Assembly (NCBI GenBank): GCA_026770025.1
Contig: JAMXDE010000032.1
Span: 372,001 to 436,000, forward strand
Direction: 5' to 3'
Source: Craspedostauros australis
Taxonomy: Eukaryota > Bacillariophyta > Bacillariophyceae > Mastogloiales > Achnanthaceae
Length of the DNA: 64,000 bases
The position numbers were made by a program, and so were the translations under genes. Below the pieces are notes generated by a model. That model saw only the letters and a list, made by a program, of their open reading frames with translations. It was not told the DNA's origin and did not search any database. This document shows positions 33,001-43,458 of the stretch, in pieces. Within the stretch, counting starts at the first letter, position 1. Each line of letters starts with the position of its first letter.

Positions 33001-33330
33001 TGCAAATGCGCGCGTGACAACGATCTCGCTGTCATCGTCATCATCGTCGTCGTCGTCATCACCAACATTCGATTTGGCTTTGCCACGTTTGCCGCCTCCA
33101 CCAGCCTGCTCCAACCGCACGAGGATACCGTCATTGAATCGCTTGCGTCCCACGGCGTAGGTCGCATCGAAGCCGACCACGTAACCCAGTTCGCTCCTCG
33201 CACCCTCGCTTCCGGGTGCCGCCGTTGCGCAAGATCGGCGTGGTCTGCCAGAGCGCATCAACGATGGCGCAGGATGGTTTGGATGCACCAAAACCTTTTG
33301 GTTGATCTCGAACAGCGTTTGTGTTGCCAT
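27004..33330 (-). CDS. RAD16: RAD16-like SNF2/RING helicase, four exons
   Basis: Nuclear DNA-dependent ATPase/E3 ligase; yeast Rad16 acts in global-genome nucleotide excision repair. Exons 33330-30994, 30753-30274, 30107-28719 and 28392-27004 join in phase 0 (donors GTGAGT, GTGAGT, GTAAGT) to about 1864 residues, against 790 in yeast. In order: a linker-histone H15-like domain (about 230-305; [19 protein letters not shown]); Lys/Asp-rich repeats; a PARP-type finger candidate (about 636-690; CRRC, then HPAC); Walker A ADEMGM|GKTLQT across intron 1; a C-x2-C/H/C finger across intron 2 ([15 protein letters not shown]); a Lys- and Asp-rich insertion of about 370 residues; DEAH at about 1344; a RING from about 1569 (CDIC, CCGAAFC, CPSC); and helicase C with RTHRLGQ. 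The first ATG is at 33330; an upstream in-frame GTG was ignored. Confidence 0.92.
28621..28670 (+). repeat. Degenerate 10-bp tandem repeat in RAD16 intron 3
   Basis: Five units of CACATCAACC drifting to CGCATCAAAC and CGCATCACGT, inside the intron 28718-28393. Distinct from the 12-bp repeat in the PRP31 intron. Confidence 0.8.
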
Positions 33331-34110
33331 CGCGATGGAGGGAAACTTGGTCGTTGTCGTTCCGTTGCTGTTGCTCTTGTTGCTGGTTGTTGTCACTTGG
33401 TTCGAATGGTGGTTGTTGCTGTTGCTTGTTCTGGATGATGATTGTTGTTGCCGTTTGCTTGTTCTGAATGATGATTGCTGCTGTTGCTCTGCCAAGGCAA
33501 TCCTTTCATCACCATTGCTGTTGATGTTCGTCTCTTCCCTCCGCACTCGCGATGTGTTTGGCGGGTTGGTCGCCGTGTTGATCGCAGTGCCTCGCAGCCA
33601 ACCAGCTCAGGATGGACAGAACTTCACTCCGACTTCGGATTCGAGTGGAATTTGTACCACAGGGCACGTTTGATGTCCACAGGAACATCTTCGGCGTCCC
33701 CAAGCCCCTGATGCTGTCAGAGAGATGCAGAAGGGAGTCGAGACCTATTATACTTGGACAGCGTATCCGTTGTTGCTGGTGGTGGTGTTGCCGTCTCATC
33801 AAGCGACGCCTCAGCATACTGTCCTCTCTCTGGAGAGATGAAAAGTATGGACAGGAGTGTAGCAGTTCCAAGTTGGAGCGGAGGACAGAACAACTGCTTT
33901 GTGTGGCTCGTAGTAGTTAGTCTACGAGTATAGTATAATATGTATTATATGACACAGTTATATTCCATGCTCAACTCCAAGTAGTACAACATCCAAACGT
34001 GGGCGGACAACATACCCAACGCATCCCATGCGCATACGTCCTCCAGTACCCTGACCATCCATTTCAGGCCAGCGCACTTCCATCATGCAATTTTCCGCCT
34101 CCATCTCTGC
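33331..34110. other. Intergenic region upstream of RAD16
   Basis: 780 bp between two minus-strand genes. It holds TATTATAC elements on the minus strand at 33933-33940 (toward RAD16) and on the plus strand at 33746-33753, plus a GTT/GCT-rich stretch near 33350-33490. No gene is seen. Confidence 0.5.
33933..33940 (-). promoter_or_regulatory. TATTATAC element upstream of RAD16
   Basis: Reads TATTATAC toward RAD16, 603 bp before its ATG. If this marks a start site, the RAD16 leader is long or has an undetected 5' exon. Confidence 0.3.
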
Positions 34111-34839
34111 TCACGCTGACACAGGTTTGGCGCATTTGCGTCCTTCCCGAATGCCGGTCTCAGGACACTCCATCTCCTTCCAGCTCACGGGGATCATGGG
34201 CTGCTGAGACGTTGCCGAGACGGCATGAATGACACCCAACTGCGGTTCGGAAGTCGACAGGAAGTACCGTCGCATATCGCCCATGGCCACGACGCGCGCG
34301 AGCACAACATCGTTGGGCTGGAAGCACTGATCCATGGTGAAGACGGCGTCCTTGTCACTCGATGAGGAGGCATCATTCGAGGACGACGCTGTATTGGTGG
34401 TGCGAACATCTTCCATGCGAATGCAAGCGTCATGGCCGTTGCCATGCAAGACGCCTGCCGCTTCGGCCACGGGGATGTGCACGAAGGCCAGATGATTGGC
34501 GATCCGTATCACGCGCCCCAGCACCAGCTGTCCGACGCTGAGCACCTGCGAGGTTGCGTTCGGCTGCGTCGCTTTGTGGATGCAGCATTGGAATTTGGGC
34601 ATGTCGTCTGTGTTCATTGTTGTGTCTTGCGTTGATGATGATGACGATAATGATGACGATGTTGGTGGTGGCAGCTCCACCGGCTTGACCTTGAGAGATC
34701 CGGTGAGGGATGCGTAGATGTGTCCCCCTCGGTTGTACGTTCCGACGCCCGGAAGGACCTGGCGGATCGTCCCGATGCGGTCGCCGGGCACGACGCTGGC
34801 ACCTATCTCGTACCGCAGAGTCGGAAGGGTGTCGGTCAT
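34111..34839 (-). CDS. CSL4: Exosome cap subunit CSL4
   Basis: Cap protein of the RNA exosome, nuclear and cytosolic, which helps feed RNA into the 3'-5' exonuclease core. 242 residues, single exon; human EXOSC1 is 195. The N-terminal domain shows VVPGDRIGTIRQVLPGVGTY and IYASLTGSLKV. The central S1 domain begins VLSVGQLVLGRVIRIANHLAFVHI and continues past ACIRMEDVR to FQPNDVVLARVVAMGD. The C-terminal strand and zinc-ribbon remnant read MIPVSWKEMECPETG, then EGRKCAKP, matching the CSL4 ending. Two Ser/Thr/Asp-rich loops (about 62-80 and 152-166) account for the extra length. The ATG at 34839 is the first true ATG in frame; the open frame upstream begins with GTG. Confidence 0.92.
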   Translation of the reverse strand: MTDTLPTLRYEIGASVVPGDRIGTIRQVLPGVGTYNRGGHIYASLTGSLKVKPVELPPPTSSSLSSSSSTQDTTMNTDDMPKFQCCIHKATQPNATSQVLSVGQLVLGRVIRIANHLAFVHIPVAEAAGVLHGNGHDACIRMEDVRTTNTASSSNDASSSSDKDAVFTMDQCFQPNDVVLARVVAMGDMRRYFLSTSEPQLGVIHAVSATSQQPMIPVSWKEMECPETGIREGRKCAKPVSA

Positions 34840-36455
34840 TTTTCTGAAGTTTGATGTGGCAGGTATGGACACAGAGAGCAGCAGCGTTTTCGTCTTCTGG
34901 GATAGATTCGTATTGGTCCGAGCAGCGTTGCTTTCCTGCACTCGTCCGTCAACACTGGCGCAATACTCGGCGGCGGTAGTATGAACAGTGTTGCAAATAA
35001 TAGTTCATAATACTTGGGTTGGACCATTGACGCCATGGCCATGAACGCCCACAGGATCGTGGACACGATCATTCGCAATCATCGGTGGCATCAACCTTTG
35101 GCTCTTCGCTTCATTTCTTGTTCCACGTTTTCGCCACAAATCGATTCTCCACATCTCGACGTTTGGTTGGTGATGTTGGAGTCCACAGAGTCGAAAGAAA
35201 TGTGCGCGACATTGACGTCATAGTACTCAAACAGTTATTCTGACCGTTAACAAACCCTTGGTTGATTGGCAGCTGCTTGCTCTGATTTATGATGCGACAT
35301 GGATGAGACACTTCTTTTTATGGCGAAGCGCATTCGTTTGTCCACGCAAAGGCATGATGATTCGTCTTGTCCATCGCCCCAAAGCCGGAACGGAACAACG
35401 AACGCTTCTGTCTGCGATGAATGGCGCGTAGACGCCCACGTACACGCTAAAGCACTTTTCGTGCGCTTCAACAAGACGGACACATTCCGTGATCGTATCT
35501 CCCCGTACGATTCCTCGCTATGGCATTTGCGACAGTCAGTGTCGTGAACGGTGTCATCAGCCAAGAAGAGTCCATCGTGTCTTCCACCGCTGACAAAAGA
35601 CCGAAAGGCGGACATCGAGCTGTCATCAACAAGCGGCGAGCATCCACCCATCCATCCATCCATCGATCCATCGAATAGCTCGTCTTGCAGCGCTCCTCAC
35701 ATCAGGACGCTTCGATCCCTCTTGGTACTTCTCCGCACTGCTCTGTGCTGTGTGCTGTGTGCTCTGAAGAAGGTGAGGATCTCACCGCTCAAGGGCATCC
35801 ATCCTCTAAATTGAGAGACCAAACGCAGGACTGAACTGGGTTGGATCGGATCGGATCGCATAACATTGCGTTGCTTCCAACCAGGCTGAACTGGATCGCA
35901 GGTGGAGCAAGAAGGGTGATTTCTAACACCAACGATCCGTTTCAATTGGGTCTTCGATACTCTGCTATTCTCTGTTCCTTTGAACGGTCTGCAGGAGGTG
36001 AAGAAGGACGGAGCCTCGGCAGCAACATTGCTTGCCCCACGTAGCAGGCGGCTGGAGATCTCTCTCTCTCTCTGGCGTCAATCGCGTGATCGTCGCGCGT
36101 TGGTGGGAACTTTGAATTGGGGATGAAAGAAGGTTGGACCAAAAGGGACAGCAGAGGACTGGAACGAGACAAGCGAAGAAGCTTGAGGTGAAGGATTGAT
36201 CGGTCGCCAATCTCGAAGCGGCACCGATCTTTGAGTGCGAGGCAGGTCCAAACAGGAGCAAGAGCGTGTGTTACTCTATTCTGCCCCAGCTCGTGCAAGG
36301 ACGAGCACGAGTAAGAGCACCTTCTTCCCTTGTCCAACCAAGCCAAGCTGGACGAGGCAGAGCCACTCTGATTCAAACACTGTCCGGCGGCACACATCCC
36401 GTCTCTTTTGACTCTGCGTCATTGTTCGGCTGCGACTTCCGACACATCTTCCCAA
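34840..36455. other. Divergent intergenic region, CSL4 / PPP4R2
   Basis: 1.6 kb. It includes TGACGTCA at 35213-35220, CATC repeats around 35640-35670 and a CT run near 36059-36073. Two overlapping antisense ATG frames (35247-35663 minus, 138 codons; 35299-35547 plus, 82 codons) have no family signature, and I do not call them genes. Confidence 0.5.
35213..35220. promoter_or_regulatory. TGACGTCA palindrome upstream of CSL4
   Basis: Perfect CRE palindrome 374 bp upstream of the CSL4 start. Third intergenic copy in the window. Confidence 0.35.
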
Positions 36456-39400
36456 ATGTCTGCGGCAGCTGTGGCTTCCAACTCACCTCCAACTTCTTTG
36501 ATGTCATCGATGGCCGACCAGAAAGAGAAGCGCAATGTTGGAGACGGGGATGACACCAGCGAGGCCGAAGGAGGCAACGCAACTGCCATGTACCACCAGA
36601 AGAATGAAGCCGACGGCACCAGCCTCCATGTCCGAGCGCACCCGCCTTTGCATTCTGGACATGCTTTTCCGCCTTTGCATTCTGAAGGAGAGCCTTCGAG
36701 CAGCGCATCGTCACAATCTACTCCGCAAGATCTTCACAGACATCATCCATTATCGCAGCAACATCCGCAGGCCCACGTCCACGCAGATCAAGCAGACGCA
36801 ACGCTTCCAACGCCATCGTCATCGTCATTGTCATCACCAACAGTATTACTGCCGTCAGTGCCACCGTCTTCGCATTCGTTAACACGTTCAACAGAAGAAG
36901 AGACGAAACCAACAGCGGCAACGGCAATAGCAGCTGCTGCAAGAACAGGATCATCTGCAATGGCAACACAGACATCGACGTCAACATCAACGTTAACATC
37001 AGTCGAGAAATCGTTGTGTGAAGATGCCATGTCGTCGGGTGAAGCTGCAGCTGCAAACAAGCTCAGGACGGCCAACACAGCCTTGGTTACGAACGCAATT
37101 GCGAAACTAAACGCATCAAGCGTAGCCGCGGCGCCTGTTCAGCCATTTACGCTGTTGGGCGACTTGCGAAGAATCCTCGTGGAGGTGGCCAGGACGGGTT
37201 CCTGTTCGTGGCTGCCGTGGGATCATCCGGACGCCGTTGTCATCGGTGCCAGCAGGGTGGCTGTTGTGGCCGCGTCGGCAGCGGCTTCCGAGGGCGTCAA
37301 GGAGCACAGAATACAGCAGAGCGTTGGCAGCACCTGCACGTCGGGCATGGCGACTCCCACGACATCCGGCACGTATTCATCCACGCTTCCGGCATCCGGC
37401 CTCAATTCGCTTTCCACACCAGCATCCACCGCTGCGATTGCCAAGTTTTCAAAGGCAATTGCAGCAACAAGTGCGAGCAGCGCCAACGCCGGCATGGGTG
37501 GTGGTCCCATCTTGACCAAGCCCGTTCCTTCATCGACAGCATCGTCGCAGAGCCTTACCCCCATCCATCCCAATGCTGCCAACTCCATGTCCACATCTCC
37601 CGCAACTGCCCCGGTCATTGCGAACGCAACAGCTTCACCAGCATCGAAGACAGCAGGAACAGCAACGAACATGTCCTTGGGCGGTGCGCAATCGTCATCA
37701 CAGCTTGCGACATCGCAAACAGCAGCAGCATTGGTGCAAGGGTCTACGCCCACGACAGCACCAAGCACGACATCCGCACAACAGGCCACACACACATCAC
37801 CTCCTACACCGAACACTGCGACAGCTGCATCAGCATCCGCGCAACCGTACCAACAATCCTTCTCGACGCACAGACGTCCAGTCACAGCGCTGGGAGCCAA
37901 ACCACCAAGCCGGAAGAAGCACCGAAAGAACGGCCGTCATAGTGGTGGCGCTGCCTACCGCCAAGCAGGCGTTGCAGCTGGATCGCGGAAGCGGCCTCTA
38001 TTCCTGATCCGCACACCCACCAACGCATCACCGAACGCCGCAGTTGCCATGGCCTCCGGTGCGTGCGGATCTGTCGGAAGCAGCGGCCGCGCATCAGGAA
38101 GCGAGATGGATGACTCCACGCAGTACGAATGTGACTCGGAGGGCACTTCGGCAACCACCAACAGCGAAATGAGCTGGGATCGCAGTCGCAGCGACCTGTC
38201 CGTCCGCGGCAAGCAGATGCGAGGCGGGCAGAACACGGCCGTCCTTGCCAACCTCAGGACCGGATACATGATGGAAGATGCAACCTTGCTCGAAGAAGAA
38301 TCGGCACCGCCCATCCATTACAAGACGATGCAGGAGGCCGTACGCGTCGCCATCGGCCTTGTTCTGGATCATTTCTACCGCCGTCGAGGTGGCTACAAGC
38401 TCTCACCAGCCGAGGAGCACCGGAATGCCATGTTGGAGGCAAGCGCTGGCGACAGCAACAGCAGCAGCAACGCTGGCAGCAATGTTGGTACCCACGGAGG
38501 CCCAGCGTCATCATCCACGGACCGGGACTCCCAAGACGCTGCATCCACCACTTCTGCAGCGAGGAGCATCACCGGAAACGCAGCCCGGCAGGCGCTGTCG
38601 GCAGAAGCCATCTTCCAGCAACGACGAGAACGACTCCTGCTCATGCTGATATCATCGGAACCCGACCGTGAAGGATGGATGGGCAAGCCAAGGGGAGATC
38701 GCATGAGAGCGCCACCATTTACCATCCAACGTATTGCGGAAGTGCTGCTCAATCCAGAAAAGGTGAGTTCGCTGCAATGTCACTGATGTTTGTGTGTTGT
38801 TGATGTTTCAGTTATCCTGCGCTTTTCATTGCATTGCTATCTTTGCTGCATTTCACAACGTACTCCTGCAGATTGAAGTGTCACGCACACGGTGGATGCA
38901 GCACACCGTATCAATCTCACACCATGTCGATATCATCCAAATCGTCGCGCCCTTTCGCTCTGTCACGATCCATTGCTTCATGAAATGCCATCCTCTATGC
39001 ATTCATCGCATCGTATCGCAGTATTATACACAAACGCACAAGCTCTGCAACTGCTTGGAGAAGCTGCTGTTGGTCACATCTTCGACGAGAGCATTTGGGG
39101 GTAGCACTGGTGGAGCTACATCGCAAAGTCGAACGGAGGTACGATTTACCACATTGCGCGCATGTCAGCAAACGTACAATGAGACTGTGATCCTTGCTCG
39201 ATTGTGTTCTCACGACGAATACGAATCCGACGATGATCCCCGTGCTCGACCATGAATTGCAACTCTCTTCGAATTGTACCATACGCTGACTATTTTGTGT
39301 ATTCTACTGTTGCTTTCTCCCATCACGTCAGGAACGAGAACTGGCCGCGTTGGCGGACGAGCAAGGCCGTGTGCAATCGGAGCTGCGACAACGCAGGGTG

Positions 39401-40649
39401 AAGAGGCGAATGTCATCGCCGTCGGATGATACGGTAGTTATATCGAATGTGCATGATGCTGGTGGGCCACGCAACCTCGACTATGGTCACAAAGAACATT
39501 CGTCGGATGATGTGCCGTCGTCCATTGTATCGAAGAAGATGAAACGGAGCTCATCGCCGGATATGCAATCACGGCAAACAGAGGGTGTGGAGGACACATC
39601 GACGAGGGAAGTGCTTGTGGCGGCGGCGCGGGCATCGTTACGTTCAAAGTTTGAGCATGTTGGAATCGACACGCATTCGTCGTCATCCAACGCGAACAGG
39701 GATGCGCGATCGATGACTGAGAACAGAACCATGACCAAGTCACCACCTCCGCCGAGCCTAGCCATGTCAGCATCGAAGAACGTTGGATTGTCCGGGCACA
39801 CAGCCGTCACTGGTTTCGTGCGTCAGCATCATCCGGAGCAGGGCAACGGACATCATGGCATTGGTCGATTGCACACACCCATTCTGCTCACACCCACGCC
39901 AGCACCGGCTGGAGCATCTCACAACATGCAGGTCCTGCATCTGCAGCACGCGCCGCCCGGCCTCCAGGACAGCCTCAGTCATTCCGGCGGAGTGCGCAGC
40001 AATGCCATGGAGTTGCTGTCGTACAATCATAGTGCAGGCGCCGCAGCTGCTGCAGCCGCCAAATACGGCGCCGGAAACGCAACGGAATCACAGTCGCAGG
40101 ACGCAGAGGTAAGCGATCATCAGCGGCAACCTACAAAAGTGCGCAGCTTGCTGCATCTGCAATGTCTCCCACACACGCACCATCCATGCGAACACAATGC
40201 ATCGCTATCCAGACTCAACTCAACTCAACTTGACCCAGTGCGTGTTTGCGTTTTTGTTTCATCCATCACTTGCCCCCTGACACAACATCCCAAATCTCAA
40301 CCCGCAGAATGAACCAGGTCGATCGTCCGCATCTAACTCCGATGTAGATTCCGAATCCGATGACGTTTCCTTCGACGATTCCGCATCCGATCGCAGCGAC
40401 GGGTCTGACTCCGGATCACTGACGCATTACGAACCATTCTCACCAGCGCGCGCCATGGCATTGAACCGAATGCAGCAGCAACAGCGCCTGCAGAATCGCG
40501 CCTACACCAGCTTCAGTTCGCTGCACCCCAACGACCCAAGCTACCGACCACCAGCAGATTCGGAATACCAGAGCGGGGACAGCATCGACTCCACGAGGGC
40601 GGAGGACTCCTGCGGAAGCGACTCCTCTTCCAGCGATATTGCTGATTAA
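36456..40649 (+). CDS. PPP4R2: PP4 regulatory subunit 2 (PPP4R2)-like protein, four exons
   Basis: Regulatory partner of protein phosphatase 4, a nuclear/centrosomal phosphatase. Exons 36456-38762, 39022-39138, 39332-40108 and 40308-40649 join in phase 0 (donors GTGAGT, GTACGA, GTAAGC) to 1180 residues; animal PPP4R2 is about 420. The family core is split. The first part is near residue 228 (FTLLGDLRRILVEVARTG, WLPWD). After some 380 residues of Ser/Thr/Ala-rich sequence come YKTMQEAVRVAIGLVLDHFY (about 620), RRERLLLMLISSE and PPFTIQRIAEVLLNPEK, continued across intron 1 into YYTQTHKLCNCLEKLLLVTS. Exons 3 and 4 encode a disordered tail with basic patches (RQRRVKRRMSS), a His/Pro-rich stretch, poly-Ala, and acidic Ser/Asp runs ending SSSSDIAD. 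The start is the first ATG (36456). The short second exon (39 codons) is supported by its exact PPP4R2 continuation. Confidence 0.85.
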
Positions 40650-41411
40650 ATGCATAGCTGCAAGCTCTTTCGCCCTCATCGATTGGGTCTTCAAGACTAC
40701 GTTGTCCATCATAATATTCCAATGCTTTGCATCCACACCAGCGTGTACTCGTGCGCTTACTCGTACGAGCTATACCACTGTCATACGAGCTTGCTTGGTT
40801 GTTGTGATTGTTTAGTTGTTTCCTTCCTTCCTTTGGTCGGCTTGGGTGTGGTGGTTGCGTGAGGCGAGTCCGAGACGAGGGAGCCATCATGGCTCGATGG
40901 TATCTTTTACAACCATTTGTCACATCGACATCAACCTGGCTGTTTTGATGCTCCCCATCACAACCATTGTTCAAGTGGTGCTTGTTTCGCTGGAGCGCAT
41001 CCACGCTCGCAATTATTTCTCACTGCGCGGTTCGTTGGCTTCTTGTGATGGATCGTGAATTGTGTTGTCCACACCCATCACGTGTTGTTTCTGAAGTTCG
41101 GCACGCAAGAAGGATCGAAAAGCCGACATCGTGCCAACCATCGATGATGTTGGCGCCAACATCACGAACATCGGCACGAACTGCAAAAAAGCGCGTTGTG
41201 TCAGAACCACCCAAAATATGAGCCAATCAGGTACCCGAGCGCATGATTTCATCGTGTCTCTCATTCATCGCATCGACGACTTGCACTCATCTGCTGCACA
41301 GAGGCAAACCAAAACACAGTAGAGTCTCATCTTACAAAACATAATATAGTATTCTATCATATTCTATAATACATGCGAGTGTATCACCAACTATAATCCC
41401 ATACTCTCACG
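40650..41411. other. Intergenic region upstream of GH130-like gene
   Basis: 760 bp. The last 80 bp before the start codon are AT-rich (repeated ATAATA/CTATAAT words, 41336-41396), a likely core promoter. No gene is seen. Confidence 0.5.
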
Positions 41412-42773
41412 ATGTTGGCGTTCCAAAGACGATGGTGGCTGTCGCTCGTGGGCATCGGGACGCTGTTCTCGTTGCGAAACCTGATGTGCGCAACATGCGT
41501 GCAGATCGAGCAGTGCGCATCGCAGCATGACAATCCGACGGCGGCATCATCCCCAGCTCAACTGCACAACAGCAACGATGAGACCTCCGATCCCTCCACG
41601 AGTAGCAGTCCCAGTACGTCTCTTCTCGAACAATTCTACGACGCGTCCGATGACGGCAGCCTGCTACGTTTCGCGCGCAATCAAGCACTGAGCATCTACC
41701 ATGGCTTTGATTTCAATGACACGGAACGGATCCGGATCAGCACGCCCAGCCTGGGTCACAATGAGCACACGGGCGAGACGGTGGTGGGCTTTCGCATCGA
41801 ATTGTGGGATCACGATCCTCACGGCAACCTGCTGATGCTGTGCTCCCTGCGAAGTCCGATCGGGCTCACGCAATGTCAGGACTCCGGCATCACCAACCGA
41901 TACATGCCGCCGGAATGCGAGATGAAGCACTGGCTGGCGCCCGAGATTCGGACCTTCAAAGGCGTCCTGACGACGGGCCCGGAAGATGCCCGGTTGTACT
42001 TTGACGAGGAGGGATACCTGGGTGCGAGTTTGGGCATGCGCGGGTGCCATCCTGATGTCATCTACAACGCGACGAGCCCCATCTTCTCCGTCTACACCGT
42101 GCGATGGAAACGCTTGGCATCGCCGACCCTGCTGCAGCCCGATCGCTTCTTCTGGCATCGCAATGGTCTGCCCAAGTTGCTGCACCTGCTCAAGAACAAG
42201 GGCGCTTCATGGAAGGATATCTACCCGGAGGTGACGAAGAACTGGATCCCCATCCCTCCGTATCCTGGCCCGTCCGATCCGATGGACTTTCGCATCAGCT
42301 ACGGCTGGACGCTGGGCATGGGAAGCCACCATGTGTACCGGCCGATGACCTTGGGTCCCTCGCTGAACAGCCTCGTGCCCATCAAACGCACGTACGATTA
42401 CAGCGCCGCCAACGACTTTCGCGGATCCACCAACTTTGTGCGGCACAAGGGCGTCCTGGTGGCGCTGGGACATCGCAAGGAGGATTCGTACGCGCACTAC
42501 TGGTACGCCGTGTGTCCCACCGCCCCGTACGGCAGCATCTCGTGGACGCCGGAGTTCCAGCTGACGGACGAGCACGCAGTGAGCTTCGCGTTGGGGTTGG
42601 CGTTGGCAGAAGATCGGGCCTACGTGACGTGGTCCATCAATGATTTGGAACCCAGAATATCCCGCTACGCCCTCGACGACGTGTATCACCAGCTCTCCAT
42701 GGCCTCGCGGCAAAACGACGCTTGGAGAGCTGGTATGTCCCTTGCCGACTTTTGTCAACCTGGAGGACGATGA
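41412..42773 (+). CDS. Secreted five-bladed propeller, GH130-like
   Basis: 453 residues, single exon. The N-terminus (MLAFQRRWWLSLVGIGTLFS) is a signal peptide or signal anchor, so the protein probably enters the secretory pathway. The body matches the GH130-type propeller of beta-mannoside phosphorylases and related glycosidases. It has the blade motif GPEDARLYFDEEG at about residues 189-201 (GxEDPR in known enzymes), MTLGPSLNSLVPIK, then FRGSTNFVRHKGVLVALGHRK, which corresponds to the RGGTP...H segment, and YAHYWYAV. A Golgi or cell-surface role in mannan or glycoprotein processing is possible. Substrate and catalytic status cannot be settled, because the usual Asp acid and phosphate-binding residues were not aligned. 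There are many Trp/Tyr residues. The ATG at 41412 sits 16 bp after an AT-rich promoter-like block. Confidence 0.68.
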   Translation: MLAFQRRWWLSLVGIGTLFSLRNLMCATCVQIEQCASQHDNPTAASSPAQLHNSNDETSDPSTSSSPSTSLLEQFYDASDDGSLLRFARNQALSIYHGFDFNDTERIRISTPSLGHNEHTGETVVGFRIELWDHDPHGNLLMLCSLRSPIGLTQCQDSGITNRYMPPECEMKHWLAPEIRTFKGVLTTGPEDARLYFDEEGYLGASLGMRGCHPDVIYNATSPIFSVYTVRWKRLASPTLLQPDRFFWHRNGLPKLLHLLKNKGASWKDIYPEVTKNWIPIPPYPGPSDPMDFRISYGWTLGMGSHHVYRPMTLGPSLNSLVPIKRTYDYSAANDFRGSTNFVRHKGVLVALGHRKEDSYAHYWYAVCPTAPYGSISWTPEFQLTDEHAVSFALGLALAEDRAYVTWSINDLEPRISRYALDDVYHQLSMASRQNDAWRAGMSLADFCQPGGR

Positions 42774-43458
42774 GCGACGTGTTGCCCATCACAACACAGC
42801 ATGGCACCATTTGGCATGTAAAACACATCTGTTCCGCTCATAAGTCTCTAGAATGCAAGTGGAGAGTGCAGTGCATGCCACTGCTCCATACCTCATTGAA
42901 GGATACGCGCACTCTACACTCTGATGTGATATGATGTGATGTCTTTGTTCATGTGGTAGTGATCCGATCCAATCTTCTCCATGATCTATACATGACATCG
43001 TAGACGTCGAATGATTTGTACGTACGACAGCCAGACCCAAAGTGAGCGTTGGATCCGTTGTGACAAAAGCCGTGGTGGGAACAACGTGTTTTGTTCGTGT
43101 CTTTCGCGGATGACCATGGCGCGCAGCTTCGGCAACACGCTGCGGCTGCTCGTCCCATGACGCTCCCACGGTCACCCCAACAGCCGCCTCAGAAGTTACC
43201 ACCACCAACAACGATAACAACAACAACGATAACAACCAGACCAAGAGGAAAGGAAGAAGAGAAGGAGCAGGCACGACGGCAGTGAACAAGAGGCTTGACA
43301 CTAGCCACCTCCTGCATTGCACGCACGCACACACACACGCCCACACATAGACACAGACACAGGTCATCCAGCCAGCAAGTAAACAGGCAAGCGTGACCAA
43401 GCAAGCACTTGCGCGCCAACAATCAATCAACCAATAGCCGCACTCAGATTCCAGCAAG
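42774..43458. other. Intergenic region upstream of COG1
   Basis: 685 bp. It contains AAC/ACA-rich sequence (43198-43240) and a CA-rich run (43318-43365) before the COG1 start. Nothing coding is recognised. Confidence 0.5.

Noticed and set aside
35247..35663. 138-codon ATG frame on the minus strand with an antisense 82-codon frame
   Set aside because: No domain, composition or splice evidence; the minus-strand start falls in a CATC repeat, and both frames overlap each other.
37223..37900. 225-codon minus-strand frame and a 244-codon plus-strand frame in another phase over PPP4R2 exon 1
   Set aside because: Overlap the low-complexity part of PPP4R2; no independent signature.
39022..39029. TATTATAC in PPP4R2 exon 2
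   Set aside because: Lies in coding sequence at the splice acceptor; treated as coincidence.
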